From Lithobates sylvaticus (lineage: Eukaryota; Chordata; Amphibia; Anura; Ranidae): 64,000 nt of DNA. The DNA lies in the NCBI GenBank assembly GCA_028564925.1, contig CM053031.1:163410726-163474725 (forward strand), given 5' to 3'. The translations under genes and the position numbers were made by a program. The notes under the pieces are model-generated. The model did no database searches and was not told where the DNA came from. It was given only the letters and a program-made list of their open reading frames with translations. This document shows positions 23,496 through 35,964 of the stretch, in pieces (position 1 is the stretch's first letter; the number at the start of each line of letters is the position of its first letter).

Positions 23496-26400
23496 TACCC
23501 CAGGAGACAGTCAGAGTGCAGACGTACCACAGGAGACGGTAAGCGAGTGCAGACGTACCACAGGAGACGGTAAGCGAGTGCAGACGTACCACAGGAGACG
23601 GTAAGCGAGTGCAGACGTACCACAGGAGACGGTAAGCGAGTGCAGACGTACCACAGGAGACGGTAAGCGAGTGCAGACGTACCACAGGAGACGGTAAGCG
23701 AGTGCAGACGTACCACAGGAGACGGTAAGCGAGTGCAGACGTACCACAGGAGACGGTAAGCGAGTGCAGACGTACCACAGGAGACGGTAAGCGAGTGCAG
23801 ACGTACCACAGGAGACGGTAAGCGAGTGCAGGCGTACCACAGGAGACGGTAAGCGAGTGCAGACGTACCACAGGAGACGGTAAGCGAGTGCAGGCGTACC
23901 ACAGGAGACGGTAAGCGAGTGCAGGCGTACCACAGGAGACGGTAAGCGAGTGCAGACGTACCACAGGAGACGGTAAGCGAGTGCAGGCGTACCACAGGAG
24001 ACGGTAAGCGAGTGCAGGCGTACCACAGGAGACGGTAAGCGAGTGCAGACGTACCACAGGAGACGGTAAGCGAGTGCAGACGTACCACAGGAGACGGTAA
24101 GCGAGTGCAGGCGTACCACAGGAGACGGTACGCGAGTGCAGGCGTACCACAGGAGACGGTAAGCGAGTGCAGACGTACCACAGGAGACGGTAAGCGAGTG
24201 CAGACGTACCACAGGAGACGGTAAGCGAGTGCAGACGTACCACAGGAGACGGTAAGCGAGTGCAGACGTACCACAGGAGACGGTAAGCGAGTGCAGACGT
24301 ACCACAGGAGACGGTAAGCGAGTGCAGACGTACCACAGGAGACGGTAAGCGAGTGCAGACGTACCACAGGAGACGGTAAGCGAGTGCAGACGTACCACAG
24401 GAGACGGTAAGCGAGTGCAGACGTACCACAGGAGACGGTAAGCGAGTGCAGACGTACCACAGGAGACGGTAAGCGAGTGCAGACGTACCACAGGAGACGG
24501 TAAGCGAGTGCAGACGTACCACAGGAGACGGTAAGCGAGTGCAGACGTACCACAGGAGACGGTAAGCGAGTGCAGACGTACCACAGGAGACGGTAAGCGA
24601 GTGCAGACGTACCACAGGAGACGGTAAGCGAGTGCAGACGTACCACAGGAGACGGTAAGCGAGTGCAGACGTACCACAGGAGACGGTAAGCGAGTGCAGA
24701 CGTACCACAGGAGACGGTAAGCGAGTGCAGACGTACCACAGGAGACGGTAAGCGAGTGCAGACGTACCACAGGAGACGGTAAGCGAGTGCAGACGTACCA
24801 CAGGAGACGGTAAGCGAGTGCAGACGTACCACAGGAGACGGTAAGCGAGTGCAGACGTACCACAGGAGACGGTAAGCGAGTGCAGACGTACCACAGGAGA
24901 CGGTAAGCGAGTGCAGACGTACCACAGGAGACGGTAAGCGAGTGCAGACGTACCACAGGAGACGGTAAGCGAGTGCAGACGTACCACAGGAGACGGTAAG
25001 CGAGTGCAGACGTACCACAGGAGACGGTAAGCGAGTGCAGACGTACCACAGGAGACGGTAAGCGAGTGCAGACGTACCACAGGAGACGGTAAGCGAGTGC
25101 AGACGTACCACAGGAGACGGTAAGCGAGTGCAGACGTACCACAGGAGACGGTAAGCGAGTGCAGACGTACCACAGGAGACGGTAAGCGAGTGCAGACGTA
25201 CCACAGGAGACGGTAAGCGAGTGCAGACGTACCACAGGAGACGGTAAGCGAGTGCAGACGTACCACAGGAGACGGTAAGCGAGTGCAGACGTACCACAGG
25301 AGACGGTAAGCGAGTGCAGACGTACCACAGGAGACGGTAAGCGAGTGCAGACGTACCACAGGAGACGGTAAGCGAGTGCAGACGTACCACAGGAGACGGT
25401 AAGCGAGTGCAGACGTACCACAGGAGACGGTAAGCGAGTGCAGACGTACCACAGGAGACGGTAAGCGAGTGCAGACGTACCACAGGAGACGGTAAGCGAG
25501 TGCAGACGTACCACAGGAGACGGTAAGCGAGTGCAGACGTACCACAGGAGACGGTAAGCGAGTGCAGACGTACCACAGGAGACGGTAAGCGAGTGCAGAC
25601 GTACCACAGGAGACGGTAAGCGAGTGCAGACGTACCACAGGAGACGGTAAGCGAGTGCAGACGTACCACAGGAGACGGTAAGCGAGTGCAGACGTACCAC
25701 AGGAGACGGTAAGCGAGTGCAGACGTACCACAGGAGACGGTAAGCGAGTGCAGACGTACCACAGGAGACGGTAAGCGAGTGCAGACGTACCACAGGAGAC
25801 GGTAAGCGAGTGCAGACGTACCACAGGAGACGGTAAGCGAGTGCAGACGTACCACAGGAGACGGTAAGCGAGTGCAGACGTACCACAGGAGACGGTAAGC
25901 GAGTGCAGACGTACCACAGGAGACGGTAAGCGAGTGCAGACGTACCACAGGAGACGGTAAGCGAGTGCAGACGTACCACAGGAGACGGTAAGCGAGTGCA
26001 GACGTACCACAGGAGACGGTAAGCGAGTGCAGACGTACCACAGGAGACGGTAAGCGAGTGCAGACGTACCACAGGAGACGGTAAGCGAGTGCAGACGTAC
26101 CACAGGAGACGGTAAGCGAGTGCAGACGTACCACAGGAGACGGTAAGCGAGTGCAGACGTACCACAGGAGACGGTAAGCGAGTGCAGACGTACCACAGGA
26201 GACGGTAAGCGAGTGCAGACGTACCACAGGAGACGGTAAGCGAGTGCAGACGTACCACAGGAGACGGTAAGCGAGTGCAGACGTACCACAGGAGACGGTA
26301 AGCGAGTGCAGACGTACCACAGGAGACGGTAAGCGAGTGCAGACGTACCACAGGAGACGGTAAGCGAGTGCAGACGTACCACAGGAGACGGTAAGCGAGT

Positions 26401-27480
26401 GCAGACGTACCACAGGAGACGGTAAGCGAGTGCAGACGTACCACAGGAGACGGTAAGCGAGTGCAGACGTACCACAGGAGACGGTAAGCGAGTGCAGACG
26501 TACCACAGGAGACGGTAAGCGAGTGCAGACGTACCACAGGAGACGGTAAGCGAGTGCAGACGTACCACAGGAGACGGTAAGCGAGTGCAGACGTACCACA
26601 GGAGACGGTAAGCGAGTGCAGACGTACCACAGGAGACGGTAAGCGAGTGCAGACGTACCACAGGAGACGGTAAGCGAGTGCAGACGTACCACAGGAGACG
26701 GTAAGCGAGTGCAGACGTACCACAGGAGACGGTAAGCGAGTGCAGACGTACCACAGGAGACGGTAAGCGAGTGCAGACGTACCACAGGAGACGGTAAGCG
26801 AGTGCAGACGTACCACAGGAGACGGTAAGCGAGTGCAGACGTACCACAGGAGACGGTAAGCGAGTGCAGACGTACCACAGGAGACGGTAAGCGAGTGCAG
26901 ACGTACCACAGGAGACGGTAAGCGAGTGCAGACGTACCACAGGAGACGGTAAGCGAGTGCAGACGTACCACAGGAGACGGTAAGCGAGTGCAGACGTACC
27001 ACAGGAGACGGTAAGCGAGTGCAGACGTACCACAGGAGACGGTAAGCGAGTGCAGACGTACCACAGGAGACGGTAAGCGAGTGCAGACGTACCACAGGAG
27101 ACGGTAAGCGAGTGCAGACGTACCACAGGAGACGGTAAGCGAGTGCAGACGTACCACAGGAGACGGTAAGCGAGTGCAGACGTACCACAGGAGACGGTAA
27201 GCGAGTGCAGACGTACCACAGGAGACGGTAAGCGAGTGCAGACGTACCACAGGAGACGGTAAGCGAGTGCAGACGTACCACAGGAGACGGTAAGCGAGTG
27301 CAGACGTACCACAGGAGACGGTAAGCGAGTGCAGACGTACCACAGGAGACGGTAAGCGAGTGCAGACTTACCACAAGAGACGGTAAGCGAGTGCAGACTT
27401 ACCACAAGAGACGGTAAGCGAGTGCAGACTTACCACACGAGACAGTTGAGAGTGCAGACCTACCACAGGAGATGGTCAGA
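23496..27480. repeat. 31-bp tandem satellite, about 126 units
   Basis: Unit: ACGTACCACAGGAGACGG followed by TAAGCGAGTGCAG, 31 bp. The array is almost perfectly homogeneous from about 23516 to 27360. Units at both edges are diverged (GACCTACCCCAGGAGACAG at 23491; CTTACCACAAGAGACGG at 27367-27415; looser copies to about 27540). A variant with GCAGGCG in place of GCAGACG is confined to 23829-24140. Because the period is not a multiple of three and the minus strand happens to lack stops, all three minus frames stay open for about 1,290 codons; this is not evidence of coding. Confidence 0.97.
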
Positions 27481-27553
27481 GACTGCAGACATAGTACAAA
27501 TATGGTAAGAGACTGCAGACATGATACAGGAGACAGCAGGTAAGTATAGGTTT

Positions 27554-28508
27554 TTAACTGGTTCCCGACCGGCGCGCGACGATATACGTCGGCAGAATGG
27601 AACGGACAGGCAGGAGGGCGTATATACAAGTCCATCCTTAATGCCATCCGTGCCATCGGGAGCGGTGCGCTCCCGCGCCGGTCGGGACCCCTGTGAGGCC
27701 GGCCGCGGGGACACCCGCGATCTTCTCACGGGAAGGCAGAACGGGGAGATGCGGAAATAGACAGCATCTCCCCATTCTGCCTAGCAACTAGTGACGCCGA
27801 TCTCTGCTCCCTGTGATTGGAGCAGAGATCAGCATTCAATAGCTGACAGCCACGCCCCCCACAGTAAGAAACACACCCCTAGTCATACTTAACCCCTACA
27901 CTGCCCCCTTGTGGTTAACCCCTTCACTGCCACTGTCATTTATACAGGAATCAATGCATTTAAATAGCATTGATTGCTGTATAAATGACAATGGTCCCAA
28001 AAATGTCTGATGTGTCCGCCATAATGTCGCAGTCACAATAAAAAACGCTGATCGCCGCCATTACTAATAAAAAAAAATTATTAATAAAAATGCTATAAAA
28101 CTATCCCCTATCTTGTAAACGCTATAACTTCTGCGCAAACCAATCAATAATCTCTTATTGCGATTTTTTTAACCAAAAATATGAAGAATACGTATCGGCC
28201 TAAACGGAGGGAAAAAAAAAAAGTTTATATATTTTTGGGGGATATTTATTATAGCAAAAAATAAAAAAATTTGTTTTTTTCAAAATTGTCGCTCTTTTTT
28301 GTTTATAGCGCAAAAAATAAAAACCACAGGGGCGATCAAATACCACCAAAAGAAAGCTCTATTTGTGTGAAAAAAAAAAAGGACGTCAATTTTGTTTGGG
28401 AGCCACGTCGCACGACCGCGCAATTGTCAGTTAAAGCGACGCAGTGCCAAATCGCAAAAAGGGGCCTGGTCCTTTGGCTGCAAATTGGTCTGGTCTGAAA
28501 GTGGTTAA
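27554..28508 (+). mobile_element. TTAA element, main type, copy 4
   Basis: TTAA at 27554-27557, then CTGGTTCCCGACCGGCGCGC; the right end is CTGAAAGTGG followed by TTAA at 28505-28508. The interior is collinear with the copy at 534-1521: GGCAGAATGGAACGGACAGG, hairpin at about 27938-27990, CCATAATGTCGCAGTCACAA, and GGAGCCACGTCGCACGACCG. It abuts the diverged edge of the satellite. No transposase. Confidence 0.75.
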
Positions 28509-28888
28509 TAAGAAAAAGAGAAAAAATAAAAATAAAATAAAAACGTAGTATCACTTGGCTTATTGCAAAAAATAAATAAAAAAGAGATAGCATTACAATC
28601 AGCAAGGAGTATACTGCTTTCAGATAGATAAGTGAAATGTCTCCAGAGGGGAAAGATTCCTACATAAAGATCCCAGGAAGAAATTAGACAGAAAACAAGT
28701 GTGCAGCCCCCCAGTGTGATAGGCACTGGATAGGAAGGTGCAGCAGCGGTGGGGGATGTGGGGATCCTTTACACTCACCATGTGATGTTGACAGGCTGGT
28801 TTGGCTGTCTTCATGTAAAAGGACCCCCTCCCCCGCATGAGAGAAGATGACTTACTGTGCCTCGTCCCAGAAATGTGGTGACTTACCA
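28509..28888. other. Intronic stretch, nothing recognised
   Basis: A-rich at the left, then ordinary sequence without family motifs or open coding character. Confidence 0.5.
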
Positions 28889-28890
28889 GT

Positions 28891-29914
28891 GGTGTAACTA
28901 GAACCTTCAGGGCCCCGGTGCAAGAAACCATGAAGGGCCCCCCTGAACCCCAGCCGAGGCCCTTCCCTCCGAGTCCGGTGGTGGAACACCAGGGCTCGGT
29001 CACAGGTATGACTTTTGTGAGCCCTGTAGTTCCACCACTGGTATCAGCAGTTTTTTTTAATTATTTTTTACAATTTTTTAGGAGTCCCGTTGGGGGACTT
29101 TGGTGAGATATCAGAGGTCTAAACCGACCTATGATGTTACACCTTTGAGACAAAGGAAGAAGGGAAAGGAAAATTGGGTCCCTGTCCTCTGGGGAGAAGT
29201 GGGCTCTGTCCCCAGGAGAGATTGGGTCCTTGTCCTTAGGGGAGATGGGGTCCCTGTCCCCACGTAAGTAGGAGTCCCTGTCCCTAAGGGAAATGCGGTG
29301 CCTGTCCTCTGGGGAGAAGTGGACCCTGTCCCCAGAGGAGATGGGGTCCTTGTCCCCAAGGGAAATGGGGTCCCTGTCCTTTAGGGAGAACTGGGCCCTG
29401 TCCCCAGGGGAGATGGGGTCCCTGTCCTTAGGGGACATAACTCCCAGAAAGACCTGTCAATATCTGTGTATGACGGGGAGGAGGGGGTGCTGGCAGACAA
29501 GCCTGCAGTGTCCTTTGGGGAGCTGGCTCTCATAGGGCTGAACTGCATCTGTGTGCTTAAAGTTTGTTTGCCCGGGAGAAGCATGAAGTGCAGTGTGAGC
29601 CGGACTCAGGGGGTGGGACTCTGGCTGGGGAGGACAGACACCGACTGAGCAGCACTGCATGGAGCAGGAGAGGGGGACCCGGAGGAGCGGCAGAGGACAC
29701 AGGTTGTGTAGGGAATGCACAACTAAAGAGCAGCCAGTGCGGTAGTCGAGCATGGAGCTCTGCTAGTCACCCCCCACCTCCAGCCACCCGTGCGCCCGGT
29801 GCCTAACCGCCTATGCTGCCACCAGCCATATGTAGAGGGGGCCACATAGGCCCCTTGCAGCACAGGGCCCGGTTGCGCTCGCGACTGCTGCACCCCCTAT
29901 AGTTACGCCTTTGA
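28891..29914. mobile_element. hAT-like non-autonomous element
   Basis: The left end is CAGTGGTGTAACTAGAACC and the right end, read on the minus strand, is CAGTCAAAGGCGTAACTATA; both resemble the common hAT end CAGTGGCGTAACTA. The interior is non-coding and includes a 24-bp minisatellite. A matching 8-bp duplication was not found. Confidence 0.5.
29165..29445. repeat. 24-bp minisatellite, about 11 units
   Basis: Units of the form GGGTCCCTGTCCCCAGGGGA plus GATG, diverged from one another by 10-30 percent, in tandem within the hAT-like element. Confidence 0.85.
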
Positions 29915-30164
29915 CTGTTACATCTGTCCTCTTATCAGTAAAGGGCAGCAGACTGTAGATGAACGGTCATGACTGGGGACTAGACTCCTGACTCGGACAG
30001 CAGCCAGTTTCATTCTGCCGGGGACTGCATGCACCAGTGACCATACACAAGTGGGAGGTAGCAGCAGAAGTCAGGACATGAGACTCCTAAAGCTACAATG
30101 GGAAGCCAGCCTCAGTATTTTTAGAGACAGTTTGACGACACTGCCTGGGGCCCCCTACAGTGCC

Positions 30165-31180
30165 CAAATGGACCAAATGATCAGTACACCACTGGGCATG
30201 GTTGTTAGTGCCAAACGGGCTGGCCTGAGAATTTCAAAAACTGCTGATCTACTGGGATTTTCACACACAATGAATGGTTCGAAAAAGAGAAAATATCCAG
30301 TGAGCAACAGTTGTGTGGTTAAAAATGCCTTGTTGATGTCAGAGGAGAATGGGCAGACTGGTTCGAGATGATTGAAATGCAACAGTAACTCGAATAACCA
30401 CTCGTTACAACAATGGTATGCAGAATACCATCTCTAAACGCACAACACGTCGAACTTTGAAGCAGATGGGCTACAGCAACAGAAAACCCCACCGGGTGCC
30501 ACTCCTGTCAGCTAAGAACAGGAAACTGGCTACAATTCACACAGGCTCACCAAAATTGGAAGATTGGAAAAACGTTGCCTGGTCTGATGAATCTCGATTT
30601 TAGCTGCGACATTCAGATGGTAGGGTCAGAATTTGGCATACACATGAAAGCATGGATCCATCCTGCCTTGCATCAACGGTTGAGGTTGGTGGTGGTGTAA
30701 TGGGGTAGGGGATAATTTCTCGGCACACTTTGGGCCTCTTAATACCAATTGAGCATTGTTTAAATGCCACAGCCTACCTGAGTATTGTTGCTGACCATGT
30801 CCATTTCTTTATAACTACAGTGTACCCATCTTCTAATGGCTACTTCCAGTAGCATAATGTCAAAAAACTCAAATGATCCTAAACTTTTTTTTTGAACATG
30901 ACAAGGAGTTCACTGTATTCCAATGGCCTCCACAGTCACCAGATTTCAATCCAATAGAGCAACCTTTGGGATGTGGCGGAATGGGAGATTTGCATCATGG
31001 ATGTGCAGCTGACAAAACTGCAACTGCGTAAAGCTATGTCAATATGGACCAAAATATCTGCGGAATGTTTTAAAAGAGCTTGTTGAATCTATGCCATGAA
31101 GAATTAAGGCAGTTTTGAAGGCAAAAGAGGTTCAACCCCGTACTAGCAAAGTGTACCTAATAAAGTGGCCAGTGAGTGTA
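30165..31180 (+). mobile_element. Tc1-like transposon, second family, 5'-truncated
   Basis: From about 30170 (ACCAAATGATCAGTACACCA, CATGGTTGTTAGTGCCAAAC) to the right inverted repeat GTGTACCTAATAAAGTGGCC plus AGTGAGTGTA ending at a TA (31179-31180). The encoded transposase is broken: recognisable pieces are TRRTLKQMGYSNRKPHRVPL and WKNVAWSDESRF, which holds the first catalytic Asp (30418-30603), and a later NPIEQ block near 30950. The left inverted repeat is absent. A dead copy. Confidence 0.85.
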
Positions 31181-31189
31181 TATAAAACG

Positions 31190-32510
31190 CACAAAAAAAT
31201 TAAAAATAAAATTCACTATACAAATATCTGATGAATTACATTTACGTCTAGTGTCATCACATAAAGCCCCTTTTTGGGCATCTGGCTGTGGAAATTAGGC
31301 AATAGTCTACTTGCCTTCTCCACATGACAGACATTTTTTAAAACCTTGCTTATTGGTAGCCTTTATAATGGTCAGTTGTTGTAAGGCCAATTGCACTTCC
31401 GTCCACGTCCTTAAGCTGATTGGGGAGGGTTCACTAATGTACTCAGATTTCAATACCAAATTGTGAGTCTGCTCTTCACCCCTTCTAGTAACAGATTTAA
31501 ATGTACTGACCTCTGATCAAGAGATCACAGAAGAAAGCTTTCATTGAATCCCAAAATTTATTTCTAGAAGGGGAACCTTTATATATAAAACCGGAGTTTG
31601 ACTTAAAAGGAGACAGACAATCGAGAGGGATTAAATCGCCGAACTAAGCAGGGACCAAAGAGAATATAATTAATGAATGATCCGACATCCCTCTGGGTTG
31701 TATGGTGACAGAAGATATATTGTAAAACCTTTGCAGTACCCAGCACCAAATCAAAACTAGAGTTGTGAGATTTAGACCATGTAAATTGGGTATCTTCCGG
31801 ATGCATATAGCGCCATGTAACTTGCAACCCTAATTGTCCACATAATTTACCAAAAGGAGTCAAAGGATCAGAGGGCACAGAACAAAGTGGAAAATGATCC
31901 TTAGAGTACTAATAAAATCTCCCACCAATAAACAGAGTGGATGAAGATCAACAATAAAATATGGAGAAAAGGCAAATCATCTCTGGTGAATATGGCGCAG
32001 GCAGGTAGACAAAAAAAAGTTCTAAATACTCCACACAGCAAGTAGGGAGGGTTCCAGATCTTGGAAGTCCATGGTAAAAGAGAAAAAAAAAAAAAGGGAC
32101 CTGCAAATTTACATAAGCCAGGGAAACAACTGGGAATAATGTAACGAGATTTACAAAAGTAATAAGCCCCACAAGAGAGGGGAGTCTCAATGAGGTTACT
32201 TCTATATATTTCACAGGGTAAATCCATTGAGATAAAAACTATCTTGGTTTGAATATAAGGGACAAGGAGAGGCCCACCATCAATACAAATTGCAGTTCTG
32301 GGCTGATGGCAAAAGAGGGATAATAAGGAACAGATTATTAAAGTATAACTAAAAGGAAGAACTTTTTTTTTAATTTTGGAGGGCGTTACATAGTTGGGGA
32401 GGTTGAAAAAAAAAAAAAAAGGACACAAGTCCAACCTATGTGTGTGATTATATGCCAGTATTACATTGTCATACCGACAGTGAAGAGGGATTAGAACCCG
32501 TCAGTATTTA
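31190..32510 (-). mobile_element. L1-like LINE fragment, endonuclease region
   Basis: Minus-strand translation near 31603-31878 gives FGKLCGQLGLQVTWRYMHPE and then DTQFTWSKSHNSSFDLVLG, matching the late part of the L1 apurinic-type endonuclease (compare DAWRCLHAGEKDFTFFSNRH in the intact copy at 35965). Neighbouring frames carry looser traces up to about 32430. Old and heavily mutated; limits approximate. Confidence 0.5.
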
Positions 32511-32850
32511 TTGTGGTCTGTGCTCATGTTAGGGAGATTCACCCTCTATATTTGTCCTGTTTACCATCATCATCGATAGAGAAAGTAAAAGAAAATCAAA
32601 AATGTTGGGTTGCCTGAAGAAAAGTAATTGAGGGGGAAATCTTCGATTGGAGACACTAGCTAGTTCTGGTGACCTGGGGGATTCCCTTAATTTGCATGGA
32701 TTGCCTTTAACTTCCTGTTTGGCAATGGGACAAGATGCAAATGGAAATCTCTGCAAATGGGACACATGGCAAAAAAAAATAAAAATCTTATAGCGTTAAT
32801 GAAAAAAGAAAAAAGTTTTGCCTATAGTTCTATATTAAGCTAGAAGGGCA

Positions 32851-33080
32851 CAGAGCAGGGGTGTCCAACCGCTGGCTCGCCAACACCTGCTTCGGGATGG
32901 TGGGTTGGCAAGCCCAGATCGTGGGTTCCCGACACGCCATCCCCCAGCGTCAGTGTGGGGGAGAAGAAGAAGAAGCCGGTGCTAGAGGAAGCAAAACCGA
33001 TGCTTCATGTATAGCGCCACCTCCTGTCTCCGGCAGAGTGATACCAAATATACTAATGTGACAATAGCGATACAGGAAGC
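32851..33080 (+). mobile_element. Possible hAT left-end fragment
   Basis: CAGGGGTGTCCAACC at 32856 is a typical hAT end sequence. No partner end was found nearby, so only a fragment is supported. Confidence 0.35.
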
Positions 33081-33299
33081 ATGGTCTCTGCTCTCTACTG
33101 CAGCTGCATGCTTCCTCCAGCGCTGACTCCTTTCACAGTGATACAGGCAGTTTTACCTGAGAGCAGGAAGAATCAATTAATCCCCTCCTGCCCGTGCTAT
33201 AGCCGAATGATGGCAACAGCGTGTGCTTACTTTGGCGGGAGGGCGTCTATTGACGTCCTCCCATGATGGGGCTTCCTGCGTCCTTCAGACTCAGCGGCT

Positions 33300-33792
33300 C
33301 ACAGATCAGGGTAAAGGGCCCTTTACCACGTGACCAGCTGTGTCCATTGACAGCTGATCACGGAAGTCAACGCAGTTTTCGGCTTTTCTTTCCTCACGCT
33401 AAAAGCGAGAAGAGAGAAGGCTTTTGTTAAAAGGAACATCAACACTGATATCAGGGCACTGATGATCAGTGTCCTGATTATCAGTGCAGTCCCAACAGTG
33501 CCGCCTCATCAGCACATATCAGTGAAAGAAAATGATCGGTTTTTATAAAAAAGGGTTTGTATTTTGTTTAAGATTTTTGTTCTTTTTTCGTTAGTTTAGC
33601 AAAAAATAAAAAACCCAGTGGTGGTTAAAAATCACCAAAAGAAAACTGTGAAAAGAAAAAAAAAAATGATAAAAATGTATTTTGGATACAGTGTTGCATG
33701 ACTGCACATTTGTCAAAGTGTGACAGCGCTGAAAGCTGAAAATTGGCCCTGGCAGAAATGGGGTAAATGTGCCTAGAAGGCAAGTGGTTAAC
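33300..33792 (+). mobile_element. TTAA element right part, second type
   Basis: Contains AAAACCCAGTGGTGGTTAAA, CAAAGTGTGACAGCGCTGAA and ends GAAGGCAAGTGGTTAA near 33790. It matches the ends at 2137 and 57545. The left end is unclear. Confidence 0.5.
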
Positions 33793-34013
33793 TACAAGGA
33801 CCGTCGCAGCTCATTGAAAACTATAAGCCGTCTGCCGTACTTGTAGGCATTCACAGGAAACTGAATGAATGATGCAGCCGTGTGGGCAGAGCCCCAAATG
33901 GCCACGCTGTTTTCAAATAGTGACCCCGAGTGTGGGCAGAAGATCCCCAGCCCACTGTCACAGGCTGGGGGGCAGAGCTGCAGATGCTGGAACGTTTCAC
34001 CCTCTTTACGTCT

Positions 34014-34220
34014 TGAGGAAAAGATTTCATCAACTACGGAAAGGCTTCTTCACAGTAAGAGCTGTGAATATGTGGAATAGAGCCCCTTAAGAGCTAGTTC
34101 TGGCCAGCTCAATAGATTATTTTAAGAAAGGCTTGGATTCTTTCCTAGATGCACAAAATAACTGGATACTAATATTTATAGGTAAAGTTAACACAGGAAA
34201 TATCCATTAGCCTCCTAGGG
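34014..34220 (+). mobile_element. CR1 3' region, left half of the outermost nest level
   Basis: GGAAAGGCTTCTTCACAGTA, GAGCTGTGAATATGTGGAAT and CTAGTTCTGGCCAGCTCAAT, then a tail up to TCCTAGGG at 34213-34220. The same element resumes at 40037 with TCCTAGGG. This is the host site of the hAT insertion. Confidence 0.8.
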
Positions 34221-34298
34221 CAGTGGTTCTTCACCTCAGTCCTCATTACCCCCCACCAGGCCATGTTTTGGGAATTTCCCTTAGATAAAATAGCTGTC

Positions 34299-34316
34299 CA
34301 AAATACCAAGCCATTG
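34299..34316 (+). repeat. L1 target-site duplication, left copy
   Basis: CAAAATACCAAGCCATTG, 18 bp, identical to 39928-39945. Confidence 0.97.
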
Positions 34317-34466
34317 GGGGCGTGGCGACCGGACTCCAGGATGGCCGCTTAACCTGGAGCTCCGCTCGTCCGCAGGAGACATTCGTCAGCCACACACTAT
34401 TACCGGCGGAAACATACCTCCACAAAAGGTCAGTGAGATCCCGAGAACCGGAGGCAGTCACTAGAG

Positions 34467-35684
34467 ATGGGCCGGCACAGGAAAAACCCGCCACAGCCAC
34501 CGAAAATAGCGAGCTACTGCGCCACGAACGGCGCCTCACAAGATGGCGATGACGGCGGGAATGCTGACACTCATACCTTACCTCAGAGTCTGGGAGAGGA
34601 CGTGTCCGGAACCTACCGCACCGATGGCCACACACTACAGACTCCCAGCGACTCATCCTCCGGTCCCGCAACGCCTACCACACGGAGCCCAGTGAAATCC
34701 AGGCCGAGGAGAGAATCCCCATTTAGGCCGCAAAACGCTCCGGCCATGGAGGTAAGCGAACCACACTCACACCAAGCTAGCCAGCATACCATGAAAGGAG
34801 AATCAATTATGGACTTTCCTACAACAGATGGGCCCGTGTCTGACACTATAATAAAAGACATGTTGATTTCACTGAGATCATCACTACAGGCTGATATGGT
34901 CAGGGGGATTAATCAATGTAAAAGAGAAGTGCACTCACTAGGCCTAAGAGTGGACAGAACAGAGCACAAAATGGAGGAATTTACCTCAGCTTATAATGTA
35001 ATGGTTGACTCAAATGCAGCTCAGGGGGAAGAAATAGGATGGATTAAAGACAAACTAGCAAGTCTAGAGGACCGCTCCAGGAGGAACAACCTCAAGTTGA
35101 GGGGTATCCCTGAAGAGGTACCCCCGAATCAGTTACTACCATTTGCCCAAGCTTTATTTTCAACTTTTTTACCTCAGGCTACAGCACAAGACCTCATTGT
35201 GGACAGAATTCATAGAATTCCTAAACCGTCATTTCTGCCTGCAGAAATTCCCAGAGATGTTCTACTAAGAGTCCACTATTTCCACATTAAGGATCAAATT
35301 TTGCAAATTTCTAGAAAACAAGAAAATTTACCCCCACAATTTGCTAATGTTAAATTGCTCCCTGACCTATCTAGACATACTTTACAACGCAGACGCAATC
35401 TTATAACTATTACAAAAACCCTAAGGAATCATAACATCATTCACAAATGGAAATACCCTGCCACTCTATCCATTGTTCACAATGGCTCCACCACCATGAT
35501 CTCCTCGTTGGATGAAGGTCTAAATTTACTACGTAGATGGAAAATACTACCTGATGCAAACACCAACTTTCCCGCCATAGCAGGCCCATCACATATCCCT
35601 AATGAATGGCAAGCAGTGACTCATAAAAAATCTCTTAAAAAATCCGCTGGTATACCAAGCACAGAATTTCAACAGATTACTTGA
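34467..35684 (+). CDS. L1 ORF1 protein, RNA-binding chaperone type (405 aa)
   Basis: ORF1p of L1 elements coats the element RNA and trimerises through a coiled coil. Here residues 1-120 are polar, rich in Pro, Ser and Arg, and likely disordered. A heptad-like stretch at about 130-205 (including INQCKREVHSLGLRVDRTEH and EEIGWIKDKLASLED) is the coiled coil. The RRM region begins at RSRRNNLKLRGIPEE (about 207-220), the family's signature. A basic C-terminal domain follows (RRRNLITITKTLRNHNI). The start at 34467 is the first ATG of this long frame after the leader. Length is ordinary for a Tx1/L1 group ORF1. ORF2 follows 280 bp downstream. Confidence 0.92.
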   Translation: MGRHRKNPPQPPKIASYCATNGASQDGDDGGNADTHTLPQSLGEDVSGTYRTDGHTLQTPSDSSSGPATPTTRSPVKSRPRRESPFRPQNAPAMEVSEPHSHQASQHTMKGESIMDFPTTDGPVSDTIIKDMLISLRSSLQADMVRGINQCKREVHSLGLRVDRTEHKMEEFTSAYNVMVDSNAAQGEEIGWIKDKLASLEDRSRRNNLKLRGIPEEVPPNQLLPFAQALFSTFLPQATAQDLIVDRIHRIPKPSFLPAEIPRDVLLRVHYFHIKDQILQISRKQENLPPQFANVKLLPDLSRHTLQRRRNLITITKTLRNHNIIHKWKYPATLSIVHNGSTTMISSLDEGLNLLRRWKILPDANTNFPAIAGPSHIPNEWQAVTHKKSLKKSAGIPSTEFQQIT

Positions 35685-35964
35685 ATGTCTCCTAGGAAGA
35701 GTGCCTTATACTCTGTTCCTTGTTACCCTCAGATTACCATTAGCAGTTCCACCTGCTCTTGGATCGCTTTATGGATCCTTTTTTTATCTATATTTTCTTT
35801 TTTTATTTCTTTTTCCTTGATATGCACAGATCTCTCAAGAGCAATTTATCGTCCTACATCTACTCCAGAAATCCATATGATGGCTGTCAACAACCTGGAA
35901 AATTCACACCAACTGAAGTGAGTACTTTAATGTCTATCCTCCATATCCTTTATACAATGGACCA

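Noticed and set aside
23351-23500. Possible extra exon on the minus strand
   Set aside because: An in-frame stop precedes the only GTAGGT donor, and USP7 coding sequence is continuous without it.
23380-27405. Three overlapping minus-strand open frames of about 1,290-1,340 codons
   Set aside because: They arise from a 31-bp period with no stop on one strand. All three frames encode the same 31-residue repeat, which is not protein-like, and there are no regulatory or splice features.
23496-27480. CRISPR array
   Set aside because: Units are contiguous 31-bp repeats without spacers, in vertebrate DNA; no cas genes.
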